From the IMG/VR virus record IMGVR_UViG_3300032297_000176, positions 1-44,488 of that record: a stretch of DNA of 44,488 nucleotides; one strand, written 5' to 3'. This DNA is from a virus. A program made the position numbers and the translations under genes. Positions 8,538 through 16,761 of the stretch are shown one piece after another (position 1 is the first letter of the stretch; every line of letters begins with the position of its first letter). The notes under the pieces are model-generated. The model searched no databases and was not told where the DNA came from. It saw only the letters and a list, made by a program, of their open reading frames with translations.

Positions 8538-8820
8538 GGGTTAGCTCCTTTATTAGCTTTGGTGCAGCTTGTATCTGGTTGTTTGCAATTTCAATCTTAG
8601 TGCGTAATTCGGAAGTTTCTTTTTCGTAAACACCCTTTAGTACAAATCCTGCAAACAAAGCAAGATCCTGTAGGCAGGTGTCGCATAGGTAGGCTCCGCG
8701 GTTTGTTCCGCTGATTATTCCTAGGTCCCAAAGTTTATCTACATTTGAGCAAGCAAGGCAAACGCCAGGGTAAGGTGCGCCCGACTCGTAGAAACGGTAG
8801 CTTTTGTTAAATACGTTCAT
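8347..8820 (-). CDS. Zinc-ribbon protein, 157 aa, between terminase and the overlapped membrane protein
   Basis: The N-terminal domain has two Cys pairs, CLAC (about residues 21-24) and CDTC (about 46-49), which look like a zinc ribbon. A middle helix (70-110) is followed by a low-complexity Ser/Lys/Pro/Thr-rich tail. The start ATG overlaps the TAA of the terminase gene (TAATG). The low-complexity tail coincides with the stretch that also encodes the membrane segment of the next gene in another frame, which may explain its composition. Function not recognised; small zinc-ribbon proteins next to terminase are common in actinophages. Confidence 0.75.
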   Translation of the reverse strand: MNVFNKSYRFYESGAPYPGVCLACSNVDKLWDLGIISGTNRGAYLCDTCLQDLALFAGFVLKGVYEKETSELRTKIEIANNQIQAAPKLIKELTHDISSLLGNFVTSLASVSAPSKPVQPESPKADTGSSEQLTRATKKSTKGSAKTSKPSAEPTEL

Positions 8821-10358
8821 TATTGTCCTTCCAGAGACCTAACATCCGACGCACCTTTCCAGCTGGAGCCCCAGTCGTCGCTGTCATCAACGTCTCCCAG
8901 TGGCACAACTGCTCCGAATGCATCAGAAAAAGCATTGTGAAATTGTGTTCTGTCCGTAGGCAACTCAGTGTTATTTGGCGCTAGATCTGCCATAAACGTC
9001 ATTGCATACTTAAGAGCATCATAGCAGTGATTGTCCTTATCTCGGATATCTTCTAGCTTATTATTTTGCTCCGCTACCTTAACACTAGCCCATTTCTTCC
9101 ATTTAAGCTTAGGCAACTCGGCAATTAAATGAGGGCAATCGTCCGTGATCATAAGGTGTGGGCGCTTGCTTTTCTTGTTAAATTTCATGTATTGCCTGAT
9201 CCGCTCAAGTCCAATACGCCTGTCAGTTGGGATCATATCTACGGCTATGAAAATGCCGTGCTTTTGGTATTCCTGCAAAATAGAGGTACCTGTATGCTCC
9301 TTGGTCTGCTTGATCGCCGGATCACCAGTGGTCAGCCAGGTCTTAGTGCCAGCCTCGGACTCGACTTCTCGGGTTATCTTATTTACTATGGCAGCGTGCT
9401 CGGCCACGTTTAGTTTAGCCTGGTAATGCTCCCTAAAGACCGTTACGTTGTTATGTTCATCTACTGCCATCCATAGCCAGACCGTGGGGTTAGTGTATCC
9501 GGAGTCCATTGTTCTAATAATCCTGTGCTCTGGTCCTGGCTTAAACTCACCCTTAGGTATGCAGTGAGTGTTTGGGTTAAAGTCAGGAAACACGGCACCA
9601 CCAAGGTGTACATATTGACCCTTGCTTCGAATGATGCGCTCTTCTTCAGGAAGCATGTCTAGGAATTTAGCGATAGCTTCTCTGGATAAAGTGGGGTTGT
9701 CAGCCATCTCTGCTTCGACAATACCGATCGCCTTCTTGCCTTCTTTTGCAGGTACGTAGATGTCGTCAAAGATCCACTCCATACCTTGCACAGGAGTCTG
9801 TGACATCCACCAAACACCGCCGGTGTCCACAAGACGAGCTAGACATTCTTGGAATACCGACTTAGGGCACTCTTCGTCAAAGTGAATAAAGTGCCTGGAT
9901 GATCCGGCAAACTTGTCTAGGTCCTGATCCTGGGACATGAACTCAACGAACGAGCCGTTGTTAAGAGTAAGCACGTGGCGCTCCCGGGAGTAGCTCTGCT
10001 CCCACGATCCGTTGATCAGATAAGTCTTTGGTAGCCATTGCTTGTAAAGCGGCAGGATGATCTTGTCCACACCGTTCAGGAAGTCAACGGCGACTACTCG
10101 TCCTCGTATGGGCTCCTCGGGAGTCTTGCGAAACGGATGTGAATGGGTAAGCCACCATATTGCTTCGATAGTAGAGCCAAGTGACTTGCCAGATCGGTTT
10201 CCTCCGATATAGAGTCGATCAGGATTTTCATCACTGTGGAAGAGCTGCTGTTTTTCACTAGGTATATAATCGTATAGATTTGGCTGGTGTGAAGCTTCTT
10301 GGAGTCCTTCACCCAGTCTCCTGAGCGCTTCTGAAAAATCAATGTCGTCTCTAGCCAT
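8820..10358 (-). CDS. terL: Terminase large subunit
   Basis: 512 residues. The ATPase domain has a Walker A motif GGNRSGKS (about residues 53-60) and a Walker B segment HFIHFDEE (about 158-165). The nuclease domain shows the acidic residues of the RNase H-like fold: TMDSGYTNP, then TTGDPA, then RDKDNHCYDALKYA near the C-terminus. It cuts and pumps concatemeric DNA into the prohead through the portal encoded just downstream. The gene overlaps the nuclease gene upstream by 8 bases and is coupled to the zinc-ribbon gene downstream. The small-subunit candidate is not adjacent but lies on the other strand at 33471. Confidence 0.95.
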   Translation of the reverse strand: MARDDIDFSEALRRLGEGLQEASHQPNLYDYIPSEKQQLFHSDENPDRLYIGGNRSGKSLGSTIEAIWWLTHSHPFRKTPEEPIRGRVVAVDFLNGVDKIILPLYKQWLPKTYLINGSWEQSYSRERHVLTLNNGSFVEFMSQDQDLDKFAGSSRHFIHFDEECPKSVFQECLARLVDTGGVWWMSQTPVQGMEWIFDDIYVPAKEGKKAIGIVEAEMADNPTLSREAIAKFLDMLPEEERIIRSKGQYVHLGGAVFPDFNPNTHCIPKGEFKPGPEHRIIRTMDSGYTNPTVWLWMAVDEHNNVTVFREHYQAKLNVAEHAAIVNKITREVESEAGTKTWLTTGDPAIKQTKEHTGTSILQEYQKHGIFIAVDMIPTDRRIGLERIRQYMKFNKKSKRPHLMITDDCPHLIAELPKLKWKKWASVKVAEQNNKLEDIRDKDNHCYDALKYAMTFMADLAPNNTELPTDRTQFHNAFSDAFGAVVPLGDVDDSDDWGSSWKGASDVRSLEGQ

Positions 10359-10782
10359 GAATTAATCTTACCAAATTGGCAAGTGTTAAGCGGACAATTG
10401 TTCGATCCGTAAGTTCTAAATTTGTTCTAAGGTTAATAAGATCTCCCAGCGTGGCGTAAGCCCACCACTCTCCGGCTCGGGGGTACCCGATCCCTGCTCG
10501 CTGAGTTACCAAGAAGCCAAAGCGCCCATCGGCGTTGATCTTTTCTGTTTCGGCCTCTTCATACCACTTTTCTATTTGGTTCAAGGAAGCCTCTTTTGCG
10601 GATTTCCCGCCTTTGATTTCAAATACAATAAGGCCGCTTGCTTCACGAAGCCAAACATCTCCTTCATCGTCCTGTCCTTTTAGCACGTTTCTGTGTGCTT
10701 CTAGCGGGCTATAGCCGACCGAAAGAAGGTAATTTCTAACGGCTGTCTCTGCCCTGGTTCCAATCTGTTTTGCCTTACTCAT
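10351..10782 (-). CDS. Holliday-junction-resolvase-like PD-(D/E)xK nuclease
   Basis: 143 residues. The N-terminus KQIGTRAETAVRNYLLS is the helix that opens this nuclease family, and it is followed by a G-D-V-W-L strand (catalytic Asp) and I-V-F-E-I-K-G-G (catalytic E-x-K), with a conserved Gln/Lys helix after it. Such proteins resolve branched DNA; before terminase they trim branches that would block packaging. It is the first gene of the late operon, with an AAAGGAAG ribosome site upstream, and overlaps terL. An RNase-like or restriction-type role cannot be excluded. Confidence 0.8.
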   Translation of the reverse strand: MSKAKQIGTRAETAVRNYLLSVGYSPLEAHRNVLKGQDDEGDVWLREASGLIVFEIKGGKSAKEASLNQIEKWYEEAETEKINADGRFGFLVTQRAGIGYPRAGEWWAYATLGDLINLRTNLELTDRTIVRLTLANLVRLIHG

Positions 10783-10810
10783 TTAGCTTCCTTTAGCCTA
10801 TACTTATAGT
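10783..10810. promoter_or_regulatory. 28-base divergent start region for late and fibre operons
   Basis: This short gap separates the first codon of the minus-strand late operon from the first codon of the plus-strand fibre operon. It contains a near-palindromic TATACTTATAGTAT, which reads as a -10-like box on both strands. On the minus strand a ribosome site (AAAGGAAG) follows. On the plus strand the ATG comes directly after the AT-rich box with no visible ribosome site. -35 boxes would lie inside the two coding regions. Confidence 0.5.
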
Positions 10811-11080
10811 ATGTCTTCTTTCTTTAATACTAGTGTGTCGAGCGCCGAAGAAGTCAACGCTTTTCATGCTAATTCAGATGTCGACAAAAGTGCAATATCG
10901 CAACACCACACTTTAGGAACATTGGCAACTCAGGCTAGCCCTGGTGATCACGTTCACGACGGCAAGAGCTCTAAGCGGATAAATTTTTCCGATATAGAGG
11001 GTGGCCTATGGAACATTGATGGCGGTCTTCCTAGTACAATTTATACACCTATCCCAGCTTGGGATGGGGGAGGAATTTAA
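10811..11080 (+). CDS. Small fibre-operon protein, 89 aa
   Basis: A short protein with a central H-H-T-L-G and QASPGDHVHDG segment followed by R-I-N-F-S-D-I. That pattern is common in short proteins upstream of phage fibre or receptor-binding genes and recalls His-rich collar segments. The ATG lies directly after an AT-rich -10-like sequence without a Shine-Dalgarno, so the message may be leaderless or the start may lie elsewhere. Its TAA stop shares bases with the next ATG. It is probably a minor component at the fibre attachment site; that is inference. Confidence 0.75.
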   Translation: MSSFFNTSVSSAEEVNAFHANSDVDKSAISQHHTLGTLATQASPGDHVHDGKSSKRINFSDIEGGLWNIDGGLPSTIYTPIPAWDGGGI

Positions 11081-13932
11081 TGGCAGTAATTTTACAACTT
11101 AGACGAGGTACCGCTGCAGAGTGGACCTCTGCTAACCCAACCCTTGCACAGGGAGAAATGGGTGTAGAGACTGACACGCTTAAAGTTAAAATTGGTAACG
11201 GTAGTTCTGTCTGGACTTCACTGCCTTACTTTACTCAAGGTGCTACTGGATTAACTGGCCCTACCGGTCCTACTGGACCTACCGGTGCCACAGGTGCCAC
11301 TGGTGCCACAGGTGCTACAGGTGCTACAGGTGCTGCAGGTGCAGACGGCACAGATGGTAATAGCGTATTAAACGGTGTAGGAGTACCTTCGTCCGGGCTG
11401 GGTGTTAATGGCGATTTCTATATAAACACCACGGCAAAAACTATTTACGGGCCAAAAACTGCTGGGTCTTGGGGTTCTGCAACTTCTATTATTGGCCCCA
11501 CTGGACCTACTGGTGCTACCGGACCTGCTGGACCTACTGGTGCTACCGGTGCAACAGGTGCTACCGGACTTCAAGGTGAGCAAGGTGAACAGGGTGAACA
11601 GGGTATTCAAGGTATTCAAGGCCCAGAACCCTGGACATTTGTTGGTGCTTACGACAACGGTGCAGACTACGGTTACGGCGATGCGGTAACTTTCAATGGT
11701 GGATTTTACTACAGGACTGGAAACCCCAACAATCCAGGTTATCCTCCGACACCAGGATCTATAAACCCTTCTTGGACCCCAGTAGCAGATAAGGGCGAGC
11801 AGGGTATCCAAGGTGAGCAGGGTATTCAAGGCGAGCAGGGTATCCAAGGTGAGACCGGGCTTCAAGGTATCCAGGGCGAGCAAGGTATTCAAGGCGAACA
11901 AGGTATCCAAGGTGAACAAGGTATCCAAGGTATTCAAGGTATCCAGGGCGAGCAAGGTATACAGGGTGAGCAGGGTATCCAAGGTGAGCAGGGTATTCAG
12001 GGCGAGATCGGTCCTCAGGGTATCCAAGGTGAGCAAGGTATCCAAGGTATCCAGGGTGAGACTGGCCCACAGGGTATTCAAGGTGAGCAAGGTATCCAAG
12101 GTGAGCAGGGTGTTCAGGGTGAGCCTGGAGACTTTGGTGGTGCCGTATTCCTTTACAACTATCTAACCAACACGGTCGATAGCGATCCAGGACCTGGAAA
12201 CCTAAAGTTCAATAACACCCTAACCACTGCTACTGAGCTTTACATCGACTTCTTTGACTTAGATGGCGTAGATGCCGAGCCGTACCTAGAAACCATTGAC
12301 GACTCTACCTCTACAATCAAAGGTCACTTTAAGGTGGTGCAAGTTGGTGCCCCCGCTAACTTTGTTTACTACGCAATAAACGGATTCCATTACACACACG
12401 CCTCTTACTATGAGGTTCCTGTTCTTTATCTAACTGGTTCAGTAACCTCATTTGCTGACGGCACAGACGTAACAATTACCTTCGTCCGTACTGGAGATAA
12501 GGGTGATCCTGGTCTTGGCGGTACGGTTGCCAATTACGGTGGATTCTACAGCAGTGCTGCACAGGCTTTAGCTACAGCAAATACTCCACAGGCAGTTAGC
12601 TTTAATGGAATTTTTGACGCACTGGGTGTTGCCGTTGTTAGCGGATCTAGAATCACCTTTGCCAATGCTGGCACATACCAATTTACTTTTACGGCACAGC
12701 TAAAAAACGTAAATAACTCAAACAAAGATGCTTTGTTCTGGCTTGAGTACATGGGTGAGGTATACCCTCACTCGACTACCAGGGTTACCGTTCCAGGAAA
12801 CTCAGGTGGTGCAGATGGTAAGGGTATCGTTACCGTTGCATTGGTTGGAACGGCTCAAAACGATAACGACTACATTGAGCTTTTCTGGACAGGAACTAGC
12901 ACTGATCTTTCCCTAAGCACTTTTCCAGCTAACTCAGAGCCTCAAACACCTTCAGCAATCGCTAACATTATTCAAGTTACCTACACTCAGGTGGGCCCAC
13001 AGGGTGAGCAGGGTCTTCAGGGTGAACAAGGTATTCAGGGCGAACAGGGTATTCAGGGTATCCAAGGTCCTCAGGGTGATCCTGGACCACAAGGAGATGA
13101 AGGCCTTCAGGGACCTCAAGGTATTGAAGGACCTCAGGGTATTCAAGGTATTCAAGGTGAAACTGGCCCTGAAGGACCTCAGGGTATTCAAGGTATTCAA
13201 GGCGAAACTGGTGAGTCCGGTGACACTGGCGTTCTTATTCAGACATCAGCACCGACAAACACGGACGTGCTATGGCTAGACACCGATGAAGATGGTGTTG
13301 GGATACCTGTTGGCGGATCTACTGGTCAAGTACTTTCAAAGATAAACAGCACTGATTTCAACACTGAGTGGGTTACCCCAGTTACAATTCCTACTGGTGG
13401 AACCGCTGGGCAATTCTTAAGAAAGCAAAGCTCAACTAACTATGACGATGCTTGGTCCAACATTGCTGCATCTGAAGTTACATCAGGTCAGTTTGATCAC
13501 GCTCGTATGCCAGCAGGCTCGGTTATCCAGGTTGCTCACGGTGATTCTATAACTACAACAACGGTCAACACTACCTCATTTGTTCAAGTAGGTGGATCAG
13601 CTTTATCTGTCACAATAACCCCTAAATCAACAAGTAGCAAAGTTTTGATCAACGTAGGAGTTGGTACTTACACGCCCACTGCATGTACTGGGTTTTTGGC
13701 AATTTACAGAAACAACACCACAAACATAGCAACCAATGGTTATTACGCTTACCAAGCTGGTGAGTTTAATAATGGATTTATGAGTTTTATGGACTCTCCT
13801 AATACCACTTCGCCAACGACTTACAGCGTATACATGAGAAACTATAACGCTGGTCAAAGCTTCACTGTCAATTACGTTGACGCTGGTGGACAGGTTCGTT
13901 CTACAATTACAGCAATGGAAATAGCTCAGTAG
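11080..13932 (+). CDS. Collagen-like tail fibre with Mtd-type N-terminal domain
   Basis: 950 residues from ATG 11080, chosen over an upstream in-frame ATG because it has a GGGGAGGA ribosome site and overlaps the previous stop. Residues 1-50 (LQLRRGTAAEW to NGSSVW) match the N-terminal domain of the major tropism determinant that anchors fibres. Gly-X-Y collagen tracts lie at about 54-92, 138-182, 238-352 and 638-716, with GIQGEQ units dominating. Beta-rich modules separate them, and a C-terminal trimer/knob domain occupies the last 170 residues. It would form a long trimeric receptor-binding fibre on the virion. The DNA of the tracts is itself a tandem repeat prone to length change. Confidence 0.9.
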   Translation: MAVILQLRRGTAAEWTSANPTLAQGEMGVETDTLKVKIGNGSSVWTSLPYFTQGATGLTGPTGPTGPTGATGATGATGATGATGAAGADGTDGNSVLNGVGVPSSGLGVNGDFYINTTAKTIYGPKTAGSWGSATSIIGPTGPTGATGPAGPTGATGATGATGLQGEQGEQGEQGIQGIQGPEPWTFVGAYDNGADYGYGDAVTFNGGFYYRTGNPNNPGYPPTPGSINPSWTPVADKGEQGIQGEQGIQGEQGIQGETGLQGIQGEQGIQGEQGIQGEQGIQGIQGIQGEQGIQGEQGIQGEQGIQGEIGPQGIQGEQGIQGIQGETGPQGIQGEQGIQGEQGVQGEPGDFGGAVFLYNYLTNTVDSDPGPGNLKFNNTLTTATELYIDFFDLDGVDAEPYLETIDDSTSTIKGHFKVVQVGAPANFVYYAINGFHYTHASYYEVPVLYLTGSVTSFADGTDVTITFVRTGDKGDPGLGGTVANYGGFYSSAAQALATANTPQAVSFNGIFDALGVAVVSGSRITFANAGTYQFTFTAQLKNVNNSNKDALFWLEYMGEVYPHSTTRVTVPGNSGGADGKGIVTVALVGTAQNDNDYIELFWTGTSTDLSLSTFPANSEPQTPSAIANIIQVTYTQVGPQGEQGLQGEQGIQGEQGIQGIQGPQGDPGPQGDEGLQGPQGIEGPQGIQGIQGETGPEGPQGIQGIQGETGESGDTGVLIQTSAPTNTDVLWLDTDEDGVGIPVGGSTGQVLSKINSTDFNTEWVTPVTIPTGGTAGQFLRKQSSTNYDDAWSNIAASEVTSGQFDHARMPAGSVIQVAHGDSITTTTVNTTSFVQVGGSALSVTITPKSTSSKVLINVGVGTYTPTACTGFLAIYRNNTTNIATNGYYAYQAGEFNNGFMSFMDSPNTTSPTTYSVYMRNYNAGQSFTVNYVDAGGQVRSTITAMEIAQ
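11570..12130 (+). repeat. Degenerate tandem repeats encoding Gly-X-Y tracts
   Basis: Units of 9 and 18 bases close to GGTATTCAAGGTGAGCAG are repeated dozens of times, broken by one beta module. They encode Gly-Ile-Gln-Gly-Glu-Gln-type collagen triplets. Codon changes (CAA/CAG, GGT/GGC, ATT/ATC) keep neighbours from being identical, which may limit slippage. A second, shorter set lies at 12992-13228. Confidence 0.9.
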
Positions 13933-13939
13933 GGAAATA

Positions 13940-14788
13940 ATGCCAAGATTAAAAGCTTATAACAACGCCACTTCTCAGTGGGAGTATGTTGCCGTAGGAG
14001 GCCAGGGAGCAACTGGCCCACAAGGTCCTCAAGGTCCTCAGGGTGATCCTGGACCGTCAGGGTTACCTACTGGTGCGATCTCTCAGTTTGCCGGATCAAC
14101 CGCGCCAACTGGCTACCTTCTTTGCGAGGGGCAGTCCGTAAGCACGACTACTTACTCCGCTTTGTTTGACGTAATCGGTTACACCTATGGTGGATCTGGG
14201 GCAAGCTTTAACATACCAAACCTACAAAATAAAATTCCTGTAGGTAAAGGCGCCGACACTGAATTTAATGCACTGGGTCTAAGCGGTGGTAGTAAGACAA
14301 ATACCCTTACAACCGCAAACATGGCAGCTCACACCCATTCGGGTACTACAGCTGCTGAGACTCAGGAGCACACCCACTCTGGTTCTACTGGTACCGTAAG
14401 CGCCGACCACTCCCACAGCGGTACAACTAACGATATTAACCAGAACCACACTCACTCTGGCCCATCTCACAACCACTCCGTTACTGCCGTTCTGGGAACG
14501 TTTAACGGTAACCGAGCTAGCGGTTCAACAGGTACTTCTCAGGCAACCGGTGCTGCTGCTACCGGTACCTCTTTTAACGGTACTGGGCAAACTGGTACAG
14601 TTAGCTCTGGTCACACCCACGGATTTGGTACTGGTGGAATTAGCGCAAACCACACACACAGCTTTACAACTGGTGGTAGGAGCGCTACACACAACCACAC
14701 CTTTACAACAGACAATGGAACTGGAACCGCTGCAGCTGTAAACAACTTGCAGCCATACATTGTTGTAAACTACATTATTAGAACATAG
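13940..14788 (+). CDS. Tail-collar-domain fibre protein with HxH metal-site repeats
   Basis: 282 residues. A short collagen stretch (about residues 23-41) is followed by a phage tail collar domain (about 45-105) with the signature SQFAGSTAPTGYLLCEGQ and FNIPNLQNKIPVGKG. The C-terminal 150 residues carry eight H-x-H motifs (HTH, HSH, HNH) spaced through Thr/Gly/Ser-rich sequence, like the iron-binding needle of T4 gp37. It probably forms the receptor-binding tip of a short fibre and cooperates with the collagen-like fibre encoded just upstream. Ribosome site AGGGAAATA precedes the ATG. Confidence 0.88.
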   Translation: MPRLKAYNNATSQWEYVAVGGQGATGPQGPQGPQGDPGPSGLPTGAISQFAGSTAPTGYLLCEGQSVSTTTYSALFDVIGYTYGGSGASFNIPNLQNKIPVGKGADTEFNALGLSGGSKTNTLTTANMAAHTHSGTTAAETQEHTHSGSTGTVSADHSHSGTTNDINQNHTHSGPSHNHSVTAVLGTFNGNRASGSTGTSQATGAAATGTSFNGTGQTGTVSSGHTHGFGTGGISANHTHSFTTGGRSATHNHTFTTDNGTGTAAAVNNLQPYIVVNYIIRT

Positions 14789-14795
14789 GAGAAAA

Positions 14796-15047
14796 ATGAT
14801 TAGGTATCTTTTAAAGGTAAAGTGCTCAACAACTGATTGCGCAAATAGCCAAAACTCGTCAGAGCTATGGTATGACAACCCAACCGTATCCCATCCTTGC
14901 GGTATTTGTGGCATGATGATCACTGAATGCGAGATTCTAAAGCAAGCAGAATTTGAACCACACCCACCACCACCTCCGCTTCCAGTAGTTGAAGCTCCAT
15001 CTATTGTTATAACTGAAGAGGTTATTGAGGAGAGCCAGAGTGAGTAA
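14796..15047 (+). CDS. Small Cys-containing protein of the fibre operon, 83 aa
   Basis: Function not recognised. Two Cys groups (C-S-T-T-D-C near residue 10 and C-G-I-C near 35) suggest a small zinc-binding fold at the N-terminus. A Pro-rich run of about ten residues follows, and the tail is Glu-rich. A ribosome site (AGGAGAAAA) precedes the ATG. Its last codons overlap the ribosome site and start of the next gene, so the two are coupled. Confidence 0.72.
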   Translation: MIRYLLKVKCSTTDCANSQNSSELWYDNPTVSHPCGICGMMITECEILKQAEFEPHPPPPPLPVVEAPSIVITEEVIEESQSE

Positions 15048-15333
15048 GAAAGTTACAGAAATCCCGTTTTGGGGAGTTTTTATAGATTGCTATCCGCACT
15101 TAATGCAGACAGCACTAGACGAAGATTTTGATGCCATTACAGACGAGCAATGGTGGACCATCGTCAGATGGTGGAGAAACGTCTTGCTAAACGAGTCTGA
15201 CTGGTCCCAAGTTGCCGACAACTCTTTAACTGAAGAGAAGAGGCAAATCTGGAGAGAATATAGACAAGATCTAAGGAACATTACTAGCACCTCTGAGGAT
15301 CCCAAGGAAATAGCTTTTCCAGACCTTCCATAA
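15040..15333 (+). CDS. Tail fibre assembly chaperone-like protein
   Basis: 97 residues with GTG start at 15040, chosen because GAGGAG lies seven bases upstream; an earlier in-frame TTG lacks such spacing. The segment R-N-V-L-L-N-E-S-D-W (about residues 47-56) and then W-R-E-Y-R-Q-D-L-R (about 74-82) followed by F-P-D-L-P at the end is the signature of the phage tail assembly chaperone family, often encoded next to fibres to help them fold and trimerise. It follows the collar fibre and small Cys protein and closes this first fibre transcription unit; a promoter for the next unit lies just behind it. Confidence 0.78.
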   Translation: MSKKVTEIPFWGVFIDCYPHLMQTALDEDFDAITDEQWWTIVRWWRNVLLNESDWSQVADNSLTEEKRQIWREYRQDLRNITSTSEDPKEIAFPDLP

Positions 15334-15334
15334 G

Positions 15335-15361
15335 CTGACTGTGGTAAAATTAGGCTATAAT
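15335..15361 (+). promoter_or_regulatory. Sigma70-like promoter within the fibre block
   Basis: A perfect TATAAT box at 15356-15361 is preceded by CTGACT at 15335-15340 (four of six matches to TTGACA, short 15-base spacing). It lies in the only sizeable gap of the fibre block and would drive the second fibre unit and the lysis genes behind it. The -10 box is strong, the -35 weak. Confidence 0.6.
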
Positions 15362-15396
15362 AAGCCTTAGATTAACGCCTAACACGGGAGCATTCA

Positions 15397-15705
15397 ATGC
15401 CTGTAGTAAATACAATTCAGATTCGTAGAGATACCGCTGCTAACTGGACTAGCGTTAACCCTACCCTAGCTGCTGGTGAAGTAGGCCTTGAAACTGACAC
15501 TCGCTTAATGAAAGCTGGAACCGGATCTACTGCCTGGAACAGCTTAAGCTACTTGGCTATTCCAGACGCTAGCGTTACCACTGCTAAGCTTGCACCTACC
15601 GCTTCAACTACTTTTATTGGCGGTAAGCGCGTCATCGTACAGACAACTCAGCCCTCAGCGCCTGTAGGTGGCTTTGGTGTGGGCGATGTCTGGATTTCCT
15701 ACTAG
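15397..15705 (+). CDS. Short fibre-anchor protein with Mtd-type N-terminal domain
   Basis: 102 residues. Its first 50 residues (IQIRRDTAANWTSVNPTLAAGE to GSTAWNSL) are clearly related to the start of the 950-residue collagen-like fibre, with the same RR-x-T-A-x-x-W and GE-x-G-x-E-T-D-T signatures. The rest is short and has no knob domain. It may be a stand-alone fibre anchor, or the anchor half of a fibre completed by the Ig-like protein encoded nine bases downstream. GGGAG ribosome site seven bases before ATG. Confidence 0.82.
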   Translation: MPVVNTIQIRRDTAANWTSVNPTLAAGEVGLETDTRLMKAGTGSTAWNSLSYLAIPDASVTTAKLAPTASTTFIGGKRVIVQTTQPSAPVGGFGVGDVWISY

Positions 15706-15714
15706 GGGACGTAA

Positions 15715-16749
15715 ATGGCAAACCCTCAAGCATGGGCGGGTAACTACACAGGTTATCAGCTTTACTTTAACGTAACTAGAACTTCAAACCCTGGAGCCAA
15801 CCAGTCTACGTTTACTTGGTCAGCTTACATATATTGTACTTCTACTCTTTACAAGCCTTGGAACCTAAACGTCACCTCAACGGCGGTAGCCTACATTGGT
15901 GGAACCCAGGTACTTAATACCACTTTTGCTTACGATTATCGAAGCGCTGTAGCAAACACCGTTGTTACTAATTTTGGATCTGGCACTCTTACTGTTAACC
16001 ATGACAGCGCTGGTAACCTTCCAACTCAGTACGCATATGCAACAGTAACCCTCCAGGGTAACCCTGGCACCGCCACTGCAGATAGTTACATAGCCGGAGC
16101 CGACTACGACAGGTCCCCTAGCTGGATTGATTCTGCTATAGCTGGCACGGCCACTAGAGGAACCTTTTACTCAGATGGTGTAAGCGCTAATGCGGCATCT
16201 AGCTACGGTATTGTAAGCGGTCAACTACCAGCAGGACTTAACCTCAACACGTCAAGTGGTGCTATTACTGGAACTCCTACAACAGTCGAGTCCCGTAGCT
16301 TTACGATCAGGGCTTATGGATCCTTTGAAGGGGCAATAGACACCGCGGTAAGCATCAATGTTCGCCCAGCACTACCAGTATTTTCGGACAGCTCCGTAGA
16401 TAGCTCAGCTAGGGTAGGCATTGCTTATTCGGATGGTGTTTCAGCCAGCGAAGCTGCGAGCTACTCAATTTTCTCAGGATCATTGCCAGCAGGATTAAAC
16501 TTAAACACTTCAACTGGTGCGATTACCGGAACTCCAACGACTCCTGGAACGTCGACATTTGTGGTTAGGGCAACCAACGTAACCGGATCCACAAACACCG
16601 GAACCTTGACGATTTCACCGATCAGCGCAGCTAAGGTTTGGAACGGCACTGCCTTTGTCCCGGGCTTGGCTAACGTCTGGAACGGATCTGCCTTTGTTAC
16701 TGGTATAATTAAAGTTTGGGACGGCACTACATGGGTAAATACAAACTAA
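15715..16749 (+). CDS. Ig-like virion surface protein with C-terminal WNG repeats
   Basis: 344 residues. The N-terminal 130 residues are a beta domain like those of DUF859-type phage tail proteins (Y-F-N-V-T-R-T-S, then G-T-L-T-V-N-H-D). Two putative Ig domains follow (about 140-215 and 220-295), both with the S-G-x-L-P-A-G-L-N-L-N-T-S and GAITGTPTT signature. Three short C-terminal repeats of the form VWNG-T-A-F-V-P end the protein. Likely an exposed adhesin that binds cell-surface sugars. It follows the short anchor gene closely and precedes the endolysin gene. Confidence 0.8.
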   Translation: MANPQAWAGNYTGYQLYFNVTRTSNPGANQSTFTWSAYIYCTSTLYKPWNLNVTSTAVAYIGGTQVLNTTFAYDYRSAVANTVVTNFGSGTLTVNHDSAGNLPTQYAYATVTLQGNPGTATADSYIAGADYDRSPSWIDSAIAGTATRGTFYSDGVSANAASSYGIVSGQLPAGLNLNTSSGAITGTPTTVESRSFTIRAYGSFEGAIDTAVSINVRPALPVFSDSSVDSSARVGIAYSDGVSASEAASYSIFSGSLPAGLNLNTSTGAITGTPTTPGTSTFVVRATNVTGSTNTGTLTISPISAAKVWNGTAFVPGLANVWNGSAFVTGIIKVWDGTTWVNTN

Positions 16750-16761
16750 CCAGGAGTCTCA

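Noticed and set aside
11368-12099. Long minus-strand ORFs (243 and 103 residues) and plus-frame ORFs opposite or beside the collagen tracts
   Set aside because: They are by-products of the periodic Gly-X-Y DNA, which lacks stops in several frames; their translations are Leu/Thr/Asp or Lys/Val/Ser repeats with no ribosome sites.
11570-13228. Tandem repeats considered as a CRISPR array
   Set aside because: Units are 9-18 bases without unique spacers and encode collagen triplets in frame.
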